From positions 1 to 33,375 of the forward strand of contig JAIEQO010000635.1 in the NCBI GenBank assembly GCA_019747655.1: a stretch of 33,375 bases of DNA, in the 5' to 3' direction. The notes below the pieces were generated by a model that was not told the DNA's origin, made no database searches, and worked only from the letters and a program-made list of their open reading frames with translations. Source of the stretch: Gemmataceae bacterium (GTDB taxonomy: Bacteria > Planctomycetota > Planctomycetia > Gemmatales > Gemmataceae). This document shows, piece after piece, positions 1 through 8,674 of the stretch. Within the stretch, counting starts at the first letter, position 1. Each line of letters opens with the position of its first letter. The position numbers and the translations under genes were made by a program.

Positions 1-819
1 CCGGGCCGCGTTCCGCCCCGCGCCGGCCCGCCACGGCGGCTGCCAGTCGGCGGCCGCCAACTGGTCGGCGAACTCGGCCAGCGACGACACCACCAGGTCC
101 GGCCGGTAGGCGTACCGGGCCAGGTCCTCCCGCCGGGTCCCGCCGGAGAGCACCAGGACCGTCCGGAACCCGAGCTGGACCCCGCCGAGGATGTCCGTCT
201 CCATCGTGTCCCCGATCATCGTCGTCTGGTCGGTGGTCAGCCCCAGCTCCTTCCGGGCCGCCCGCATCATCACCGGGCTCGGCTTGCCGACGCTGAACGC
301 CTTCGCCCCGGTGGCCGTCTCCAGGAGGGCGACCAGGGCCCCGCACCCGGGCCGCACCCCCTTGTCGGTCGGGCAGCTCGGGTCGAGGTTGGTGGCCACC
401 AGCTTGGCCCCGCCGAGGATCATCCGGGTGGCCGCCTCGACCAGCTCCAGGTTGAACGTCCGCCCCTCGCCGACCACGACGTAGTCCGGGTCGTGGTCGA
501 CGACCGCGTACCCGCTCTGGTGCAGGGCGGTCAGCAGCCCGCCCTCGCCGATCACGAACGCCGTCCCGCCCGGCTTCTGGCCGGCCAGGAACCGAGCGGT
601 GGCCATCGCGCAGGTGTAGACGTGCTCCTCCTCCACCTCCACCCCCATCCGGGCCAGCTTGGCCACCACGTCCCGGCGGGTCCGCTGGCTGTTGTTGGTC
701 AGGAACCGGAACGGGATGTCCCGGTCCCGCAGGGCGGCGACGAACCAGTCGGCCCCGGGGATCAGCTCCGACCCCCGGTACAGCACCCCGTCCATGTCGA
801 TCAGGTATCCGTGCTTCAA
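1..819 (-). CDS. HAD-superfamily subfamily IIA phosphatase (NagD-like), 3' end beyond window
   Basis: The minus strand reads MKHGYLIDMDGVLYRG at its start, the DxDGV(L/I) nucleophile motif of HAD hydrolases. FLTNNSQRTR follows (motif II, Asn/Ser), and then SVGKPSPVMM and MIGDTMETDILGG supply the Lys and the GDxxxTD acidic motif. This order, with a large C2-type cap between motifs II and III, is that of the NagD/AraL/4-nitrophenylphosphatase group. These act on small phosphorylated metabolites in the cytoplasm; the substrate cannot be read from sequence. I chose a TTG start at 819 because GGAG lies five bases upstream and no ATG precedes the DMDG motif closely enough. The frame is open to base 1 (273 codons), about the full family length, so only a short C-terminal tail is probably missing. 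The divergent start of an unrelated frame upstream is not supported. Confidence 0.85.
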   Translation of the reverse strand, partial: MKHGYLIDMDGVLYRGSELIPGADWFVAALRDRDIPFRFLTNNSQRTRRDVVAKLARMGVEVEEEHVYTCAMATARFLAGQKPGGTAFVIGEGGLLTALHQSGYAVVDHDPDYVVVGEGRTFNLELVEAATRMILGGAKLVATNLDPSCPTDKGVRPGCGALVALLETATGAKAFSVGKPSPVMMRAARKELGLTTDQTTMIGDTMETDILGGVQLGFRTVLVLSGGTRREDLARYAYRPDLVVSSLAEFADQLAAADWQPPWRAGAGRNAAR

Positions 820-1148
820 GCGATCTCCGGAAAGCACCCGCGGCCCGGCCGGCGGGCCGGGGGTTAGGTATCGGGCAAGGCCGACCCCGCGTTGCGGGGC
901 CGACCGTTAACGGGAGGGAGATGGTGGGTGAAGGCGATTGCCGTGCCAACGCCGGGCGGCGGGGCCGGCGGGCACGCAAGGTGATCGGCCGAAGGGGGTT
1001 GCCCGGATCGGCCGGCCGCCGGGGGGCCGGCCGGGGTCGCGGCGGGTGCCCAACCCGCGGGCAACCGGTCCGTCCTGTTCCCCCCTCCCCGTTGCGAGGA
1101 GGGGGAAGGAACGGGGGTGGGGAAGGATTGGGGGAGGGGCCTGCTTGT
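820..1148. other. Gene-free interval with two small hairpins
   Basis: No convincing coding frame is seen. A short hairpin CCCCGC-GTT-GCGGGG lies near 886-900. A pyrimidine/purine palindrome at 1077-1112 (left arm GTTCCCCCCTCC, right arm GGAGGGGGAAGGAAC) lies upstream of the HAD gene and downstream of the membrane-protein gene, where it could end transcription of the latter. It has no T-run. It resembles the CCCTCCCC-type palindromes elsewhere in this window. Confidence 0.5.
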
Positions 1149-1843
1149 CTACCGTCGCCGGCGGGGCCGGTCGTCGTCCGCGTCGTCCTCGTCGTCGTAC
1201 TCGTCGTCCCGTCGGCGGGAACGCGGCTGGTCGTCCTCCTCGTCGTCATCCCGGACCGACCGCCGCCGCGGACGGTCGTCCTCCTCGTACTCGTCGTCCT
1301 CGTACCGATCGTCCCGGACGGACCGCTTCCGCGGCCGGTCGTCGTAGTCGTCGTCCCGGTCGTACCCCTCGTCATCGGCGAGCTGCTTGCTGTACCCGGC
1401 GATCTTCACCCAGTAAATGATGAAGCAGACGAGCCCGCCCAGCGCGAAGAGCACCCCGATGTACGGGATGCCGCCGACCAGGTTCAGGACGCAGGCGGTG
1501 ATCCCGATCCCCCTGCCGTAATCGCCTTCCGTCCGGAGCCGGCGGTCTCGGAACTCCCGGTCGAGTGAGTCGGCCACCCGGGTCACGGTCAGGAACGACC
1601 AGACGAGGTTCAGACACGGGATCAGGTTCAGCCACACCTGTCCGGGGGACATAGCCCGGTTGTCCGGGTGGCAGCGGTTCAGCGCCTTCTGGAGTGTCAG
1701 CAAGAAGCAGATGGCTACCAGCAGCCAGCCCAGGACCACGACACCGACGCCGACGAGCAAGAGGGTTAGCGCTTCAGGTGACAGCTCTTTTGGGTCGTCC
1801 CCGCGTTGTTTTGGTTGTTGAACTGGGCGAAGAGCGGCGGCAT
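1149..1843 (-). pseudogene. Membrane protein with charged repeat tail, interrupted by an apparent frameshift
   Basis: From an ATG at 1843 (GAGG seven bases upstream) the frame reads MPPLFAQFNNQNNAGTTQK and then stops shortly after. A different frame takes over at the AAAA run at 1788-1791: KELSPEALTLLLVGVGVVV, a first membrane helix, then VWLNLIPCLNLVWSFLTVTRV, a GITACVLNLV helix and a final GGLVCFIIYWVKIAGYSKQL helix. The C-terminus is a low-complexity Asp/Glu/Arg/Tyr tail of about 65 residues with a repeated DDRPR(K/R)RSVRDD block. The middle is clearly paralogous to the next gene upstream (VWLNLIP, NLVW, YGxxxG, YWVxxAGY). Function unknown; DUF4328-like integral membrane proteins are a possible comparison. 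One base gained or lost at the A-run would join the two frames, so this may be a true pseudogene, a sequencing error, or a gene starting inside the second frame at a non-ATG codon. Confidence 0.6.
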
Positions 1844-1867
1844 CGGGAGTCCTCGGGTGGGGGCGGG

Positions 1868-2344
1868 TCACCAGCCCTCGTCGGCCGGCGGGGCGTACCG
1901 GGGGGCGTCGTCCCGCAGCCGGCGGGCGTACCCGGCCAACTGCACCCAGTACACGATGGTGTAGACCAGGCCGAACGGCCAGGTCACGACGGCCGCCTGC
2001 GGCAGCAAAAAGATCGCGCTGTACAGGACCAGGGCGGTTAGCCCGGTCGTCTTGCCGTACCCCTCCCCCGCCCGCGGCCGGCCGCGGTCGGACAGTTCCG
2101 CCCGGATCGATTCGCCCACCCGCTCGACCGTGACCGGCAGCCAGACCAGGTTGAACAGCGGGATCAGGTTCAGCCACACCCCGGCCGGGCCGATCCGCCG
2201 GTTCCGCGGCTCGACCCGGCCGACGGCCAGGGCGGCCGTCGACAGCACCCCGACCAGCACCAGGAACAGGAGGAACCCGCCGCAGCAGAGCGCCTCGCCG
2301 AACTCGCGGAGGAACGGGTTGGGGCGGTCGAGGTAGAAGAGCAT
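1868..2344 (-). CDS. Small integral membrane protein, paralogue of the downstream gene
   Basis: About 158 residues starting MLFYLDRPNPFLREFGEALC, then a hydrophobic helix (FLLFLVLVGVLSTAALAV), the shared block GPAGVWLNLIPLFNLVWLPV, a helix around LTALVLYSAIFLL and a last one ending IVYWVQLAGYARRLRDD. It matches the neighbour at 1149-1843 in order and in the WLNLIP, NLVW and YWVxxAGY motifs but lacks its charged tail, so the two are a tandem duplication. I prefer the ATG at 2344; the frame stays open upstream to 2488 but there it runs through the palindrome at 2396-2496, which is unlikely to be coding. No good ribosome-binding site is visible. Function unknown. Confidence 0.65.
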   Translation of the reverse strand: MLFYLDRPNPFLREFGEALCCGGFLLFLVLVGVLSTAALAVGRVEPRNRRIGPAGVWLNLIPLFNLVWLPVTVERVGESIRAELSDRGRPRAGEGYGKTTGLTALVLYSAIFLLPQAAVVTWPFGLVYTIVYWVQLAGYARRLRDDAPRYAPPADEGW

Positions 2345-2395
2345 GGGCGGCCGGTTTTCGTAGGGTGAGCGGGCCGTCGGAGCCGCCGCGGCGTT

Positions 2396-2496
2396 CGTCG
2401 GGTGTGTCGAGCCGGCCTCCGGGCCGGCGATGACGCACCGGGCGCTGTGTGGTGCGTCGTCGCGGACCGCGGACGGTCCGCTCGACACACCCTACG
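2396..2496. repeat. Cloverleaf palindrome (closing stem plus three hairpins)
   Basis: Outer arms CGTCGGGTGTGTCGAGC (2396-2412) and GCTCGACACACCCTACG (2480-2496) pair almost fully. Between them are three perfect hairpins: CCGGCC/GGCCGG at 2412-2427, GACGCACC/GGTGCGTC at 2432-2458 and GCGGACCG/CGGTCCGC at 2462-2481. It fills the space between the acnA stop and the next gene. Confidence 0.85.
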
Positions 2497-2500
2497 AGCT

Positions 2501-5248
<2,748 letters not shown>

Positions 5249-5330
5249 CGGGGCACCCGCGCGAGAGGTTGCTGTACCGCTATTGTTGGGCATGAATCGG
5301 GTAACGGCAACCGAAGGGACCGCCGTATGC

Positions 5331-5445
5331 GGACCCAGGGCGTTGCCCTGGGCTATGTTGTCTCAGCCCTTCAGGCTGAGGGTTGACCGGCTCCCCGCAG
5401 GCTGAAGGCCTGCCACAGCATAGCCCAGGGCAACGCCCTGGGTCC
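5331..5445. repeat. Dispersed palindrome, CCC-GGG/TAGCCC family, copy 1
   Basis: A 31-base left arm (5331-5361, beginning GGACCCAGGGCGTTGCCC) pairs with 5415-5445 with a single mismatch. Each arm is itself a small palindrome (CCCAGGG-CGTTG-CCCTGGG). The centre holds CTCAGCCCTTCAGGCTGAG and GCAGGCTGAAGGCCTGC hairpins. It is related in plan to the elements at 14738-14847 and 16065-16177: all share the GGGCTAnGnTGT / ACAnCnTAGCCC inner boundary. Confidence 0.85.
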
Positions 5446-5451
5446 GGAGCG

Positions 5452-7641
5452 TCATGCGATCGGCCGGTCGGCCTCCTCCAGCACCACCCCGACCTCGGCC
5501 AGCACCCGCCGCAGCGGCTCGAAGGCGTCCTCGTCCACCACCACCGCCGTCGGGCCGAGCCGCTCGGCCATCAGCCGCCGCGTCTCCGGCCACTGCATCA
5601 CCCCGTCGGTCAGCTCCGCGGAGGAGAACCGGACCACCAGCCGGCGGGAGGCTAACGGCGGCGGGAGCTTGCCGCCGAGCAGGAACAGCCGGCCGGCCGG
5701 CGGGAGCGGGCCGCCGGTCCGCTCGGCGAACCAGCCGTCGATGTCGGCGAACGACAGCCCGGCGTCGGCCGCCCGCCGGACCGACGCGGGCGTCAGCCGG
5801 AACCGCCGGACCCCGGGGGCCTCGTTCGTCAGCGGCTCGGCGTACCGGCCGATCTCGGCGTCGAGCAGGAGGTCCGCCTGGGCCGCGTCCACCGTCAGCG
5901 TCACCCCGTCGTCGCCGACCGAGACGCACCGCTGAGGCTTGGCCTCGTAGTCCCGGTTGCCGATGAGCCGGAGCTGACTCAGCCCGGGCTCGGCCCCGTC
6001 GGCGGACATCCCGACCCGGTCGGTCAGCTTGACGGACACGACGCCCCGGGCGAGGGCCGCGTCCAGGTCGGCCGGGGTCGGGAACTCGACCAGCACGGCC
6101 GACGCGAAGACGGTGATCCGGTCCCGCTTGTTGGCCCACCGCTGCAGCAGGTCGGCCACCCCCGGGGGGACCGGCCGGGTGCTGTGCCGGGCCAGGGTTT
6201 GCAGGACCATCGGCAGGGTCAGGCCGGATTCCAGCCCGCGGTACGTTTGCTCGGGGGTCAGCTCGAGGGTGCAGGCCGGGCCGATCCCCTTCCACCGGGC
6301 GAACCGCGACAACGACGCGATCAGCCCCGGCGTCAGCCCCTGCCGGAAGGCCAGCACCTCGGCGTTCGGCTGGACGAGCAGCGTCTGCGGCGGAACGGGT
6401 GACGCGACCGGCTCCGGCCCGCCGGCGAGCAGGTGCCGGCCGAGGTCGGACAGCCGCACGAGCCAGCCCTCGGTGGTCGGGGCCGCCTCGACCAGCCGGA
6501 GCGGGTACGCCACCCCGAGCAGGAACCCCTCGACCCACCTCGCCCCGCGGTCCGGGTGGGCGTCGGCCGGCAGCCCGCCGGCCCACGACGGGTGGTTCTC
6601 CCACAGCCACCCGGCGACCGCGGCCGGGGCAACCAATCGGGGCGCGGGGGGGGCGTCAGCCCCCTGATTCTTGATATCTGGGGGGTGCCGCCCCCCGCTC
6701 GCCAAGAGGAGGAGCGACAGTAATCCGGCGGTCGGGGCCGCCGACAGCCCGTTCTCGACCGGGGCGTACCCGGCTAGCGGGTCCCAGGCCTCGACGTGCG
6801 GGAGCGCCGCGAACACCTGCGTCACGGCCGGTGCCAGCCCGCCGTTCCACGACGCGGGGAACGCCCCGGCCCGGAGTTCGCCATCGGTCTCGGCGAGCAG
6901 CCCGGCCGCCTTCGCCCAGAACAACGACAGGATGCCGAGGTCCGGAACCGGGGCCAGTTGGTCGGCCGGCGGGGCGGCCAGCACCTCGTCCCCTTGTAGC
7001 CGGGTCTGGTCCCGCTTGAAGAGGGTGTTGGCCTGGGTCAGCCGGACCGGCGAGGCGTCGACCTGCTGCCACGCGGCCGCCAGCCGGAGCGGCCATTCCA
7101 ACCCATCAGCCTGGCGAGCGGGGGGCGTCAGCCCCCCGAGCCCGTCGGGGCTTCCCAAATCGGGCAGTTCCAGGTCTTCGCCCCGGGCCCGGGCGGCGAC
7201 GGCCGGGTGGGCGAAGGCAACCGCGGTGAGCGTCCCGCCGGCCCCGAGCCAGCGGTCGAAGTCGTCCAGCGGCGGACCGTCGGGCGGCAGCTCGGGATAA
7301 AGGAGCCCGGCGTCGAGGGCCGCCCGGACCGGGGCGAACCCCTCGGCGTGGCCGAGCGCCGCCAGCAGCGTGATGAGTTGCCCGACGGCCCACCGCGGCT
7401 GACGGCTCAGGCCCATCACGGCGAGCAGCTTGCGGGCGGCCGGGGGGAGGTCCTTGACCCGCCGGTCGACCTGCGGCGGGTTCAAGAGGACCGCCACCGC
7501 CTTGTCGAGCAGCTCCTCGGCCGGCTGCTGGGTCCGGGGCTTGACCAGCTTGCCGGCGACGGCCCGGAGGAGGGGTTCCGCGTACCGCGACAGGGCGTCG
7601 CGGACGCGGGGGGACCAGTCGTCGGGATCGGGAGACGGCAT
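5452..7641 (-). CDS. Helicase-associated protein with two Helicase_C_3-type (XPB N-terminal-like) domains
   Basis: A 729-residue protein with no helicase motor motifs. Residues about 419-520 (TLLVQPNAEVLAFRQG, LTPEQTYRGLESGLTLPMVL, HSTRPVPPGVADLLQRWANK, ITVFASAVLVEF) match the pattern of PF13625 (Helicase_C_3, XPB/Ssl2 N-terminal-like). Residues about 612-722 repeat the plan (RLTPASVRRAADAGLSFADI, GGPLPP, RLVVRFSSAELTDGV, TAVVVDEDAFEPLRRVLAEV). The N-terminal half is helical and otherwise unrecognised. It lies in the same direction as the XPB helicase; the pairing of XPB with such a protein is known in actinobacteria (Rv0861c/Rv0862c in Mycobacterium tuberculosis), so a role as DNA-binding partner of XPB is inferred. 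Residues 169-179 and 315-336 are encoded by repeat DNA and look inserted. The start at 7641 (MPSPDPDDWS) is the first ATG of the frame. Confidence 0.75.
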   Translation of the reverse strand: MPSPDPDDWSPRVRDALSRYAEPLLRAVAGKLVKPRTQQPAEELLDKAVAVLLNPPQVDRRVKDLPPAARKLLAVMGLSRQPRWAVGQLITLLAALGHAEGFAPVRAALDAGLLYPELPPDGPPLDDFDRWLGAGGTLTAVAFAHPAVAARARGEDLELPDLGSPDGLGGLTPPARQADGLEWPLRLAAAWQQVDASPVRLTQANTLFKRDQTRLQGDEVLAAPPADQLAPVPDLGILSLFWAKAAGLLAETDGELRAGAFPASWNGGLAPAVTQVFAALPHVEAWDPLAGYAPVENGLSAAPTAGLLSLLLLASGGRHPPDIKNQGADAPPAPRLVAPAAVAGWLWENHPSWAGGLPADAHPDRGARWVEGFLLGVAYPLRLVEAAPTTEGWLVRLSDLGRHLLAGGPEPVASPVPPQTLLVQPNAEVLAFRQGLTPGLIASLSRFARWKGIGPACTLELTPEQTYRGLESGLTLPMVLQTLARHSTRPVPPGVADLLQRWANKRDRITVFASAVLVEFPTPADLDAALARGVVSVKLTDRVGMSADGAEPGLSQLRLIGNRDYEAKPQRCVSVGDDGVTLTVDAAQADLLLDAEIGRYAEPLTNEAPGVRRFRLTPASVRRAADAGLSFADIDGWFAERTGGPLPPAGRLFLLGGKLPPPLASRRLVVRFSSAELTDGVMQWPETRRLMAERLGPTAVVVDEDAFEPLRRVLAEVGVVLEEADRPIA
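6641..6704. repeat. GGGGGGCGTCAGCCCCC-type repeat inside a coding region (inverted pair)
   Basis: Within the helicase-associated gene, GCGGGGGGGGCGTCAGCCCCC near 6644 and, inverted, the complement of GGCGAGCGGGGGGCGGCA at 6684-6703 flank a short AT-rich centre (TGATTCTTGATATCT). The stretch is translated as residues about 315-336 (SGGRHPPDIKNQGADAPPAP), a Gly/Pro-rich segment unlike its surroundings. Confidence 0.7.
7113..7139. repeat. Second copy of the GGCGAGCGGGGGGCGTCAGCC repeat in the same gene
   Basis: GGCGAGCGGGGGGCGTCAGC followed by CCCCCG at 7113-7139 repeats the motif at 6641-6704. It is translated in frame as the short segment GLTPPARQAD (about residues 170-179). Confidence 0.65.
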
Positions 7642-7675
7642 CGAGGTGTTGTACGGCGGACGGCGGCCGTGTCTT

Positions 7676-7814
7676 CCGCCCTCTCCCCTTGCGGGAGAGG
7701 GCAGCGAGCCGCAGGCTCGCGGGTGAGGGGATAGGCCTCACGGCGCGGGCAGGTTCTTCCCCTCACCCGCCGCCCTGCGGGCGGCTGCCCTCTCCCGCAA
7801 GGGGAGAGGGCGGA
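7676..7814. repeat. Long palindrome with internal hairpins (CTCTCCC type)
   Basis: The outer arms start TCCGCCCTCTCCCCTTGCGG (7676) and end CCGCAAGGGGAGAGGGCGGA (7814); they are about 28 bases each and nearly perfect. A second pair, GGGTGAGGGG (7721-7730) with CCCCTCACCC (7759-7768), nests inside. Each outer arm can also fold on itself (CTCTCCC-CTTGC-GGGAGAG). It separates the 76-residue gene from the helicase-associated gene and could act as an RNA hairpin in a shared transcript. Confidence 0.85.
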
Positions 7815-7836
7815 GCGAGTCACCCCGACCGCTCGC

Positions 7837-8067
7837 CTACTTCCCGACCACCTGCGGGGTATGCCCCATCTTCCGCAGCTCGTCCAACACCGCCTCGACC
7901 CGCCCGGGGCGGACGAGCAGCACCTTGTCGGACAGCCGGCCGGCGACCTCGGCGGCCAGCTTCTTCCGGGCCAACAGCTCCTCGGCCAACACGGCGTCCT
8001 CGGTCAGCACCAGGCAGACCCGGCGGTGCAACTTCGCGGCCAGCCGGGCGTTCGGGTTCGGGCTCAC
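7837..8067 (-). CDS. 76-residue protein, apparent free-standing copy of an XPB N-terminal subdomain
   Basis: It starts at a GTG (8067) that overlaps the TGA stop of the acetyltransferase as GTGA, so translation is probably coupled. The protein begins MSPNPNARLAAKLHRRVCLV and ends RKMGHTPQVVGK. The run LVLTEDAVLAEELLARKKLA, then GRLSDKVLLVRPGRVEAVLDEL, lines up without large gaps with residues about 130-185 of the XPB helicase two genes upstream (LVCPDKPLLAELTRQKKV, DRLDEASFAVSPAHRGVLKQ). It also lines up with residues about 668-720 of the helicase-associated protein downstream. I infer it is the C-terminal half of the same small fold, alone. Function is unknown; a DNA-binding or XPB-interacting accessory is a reasonable guess. 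No signal peptide or membrane segment. Confidence 0.7.
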   Translation of the reverse strand: MSPNPNARLAAKLHRRVCLVLTEDAVLAEELLARKKLAAEVAGRLSDKVLLVRPGRVEAVLDELRKMGHTPQVVGK

Positions 8068-8528
8068 GTCGGTCGGGTCTCCGGTGGTCGCAGGTACAGC
8101 CCGGGCCGGGCGATCTCCATGTACCGGTCCGGGTGAACTGCCGGGCCAAAGCCGAACGGTCGGTACAGGTCGTGGGCGTCCTTCGTCACCAGGACGAACC
8201 GCCGCAGACCTTGCAGGTCGGGGTGGGCGATCACATAGGCCATCAGCCACTTCCCCAGGCCCCGGCCGCGGTGGGCTTCGAGGACGTATACGTCGCACAG
8301 GTAAGCGAAGGTGGCCCGGTCGGTGACGACCCGGGCGAACCCGACCTGATCCGGACCGTGGTACAGCCCGAAGCACAACGACCCGGCCACCGCCCGGCGG
8401 ACGGTGTCGAGCGGGATGCCCTCCGCCCAGTAGGACCGGCTCAGGTACGCCTGCACGGCGGCCAGGTCGAGCCGGCCCGGGTCGGCCGACAGGGTGTAGC
8501 CGTCGCGGGTGTGGTCGGGGTAGGTCAT
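8064..8528 (-). CDS. GNAT-family N-acetyltransferase
   Basis: A 154-residue protein with the acetyl-CoA-binding motif A at CDVYVLEAHRGRGLGKWLM (RGxGxG/A form), preceded by the GFARVVTDRATFAYL strand and followed by RRFVLVTKDAHDLYRPFGF, the usual C-terminal tyrosine-containing YxxxGF element. The family transfers an acetyl group to an amine on a small molecule or protein; the substrate cannot be told. The start ATG at 8528 gives MTYPDHTRDGY. It overlaps the next gene by four bases (GTGA). Its placement inside the XPB cluster may be accidental or may mean modification of a partner; nothing in the sequence decides. Confidence 0.88.
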   Translation of the reverse strand: MTYPDHTRDGYTLSADPGRLDLAAVQAYLSRSYWAEGIPLDTVRRAVAGSLCFGLYHGPDQVGFARVVTDRATFAYLCDVYVLEAHRGRGLGKWLMAYVIAHPDLQGLRRFVLVTKDAHDLYRPFGFGPAVHPDRYMEIARPGLYLRPPETRPT

Positions 8529-8550
8529 CGAATCTGCCGGACCAAAAACG

Positions 8551-8659
8551 TCGCACGCGGATGACGCGGATCGGAGCGCGGATGAAACGCGGATCAGACC
8601 CAGATCATGGGTTTCAATCCGCGTCCATCCGCGGTTTTATCTGCGTCATCCGCGTGCGA
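8551..8659. repeat. CGCGGATGACGCGGAT-type palindrome
   Basis: Outer arms of 21 bases, starting TCGCACGCGGATGACGC (8551-8571) and pairing with 8639-8659 with one mismatch, surround degenerate inner copies of the same word (CGCGGATGaaaCGCGGAT, ATCCGCGTCCATCCGCGG). It lies between the XPB stop and the acetyltransferase start. Words of this kind are common dispersed repeats in large soil and freshwater bacterial genomes. Confidence 0.85.
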
Positions 8660-8674
8660 TTTCCCCAACCCCAC

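Noticed and set aside
1781-1795. Programmed -1 frameshifting at the AAAA run in the membrane-protein gene
   Set aside because: The site does not fit an X-XXY-YYZ slippery heptamer and no stimulating structure is evident; a mutation or sequencing indel is simpler.
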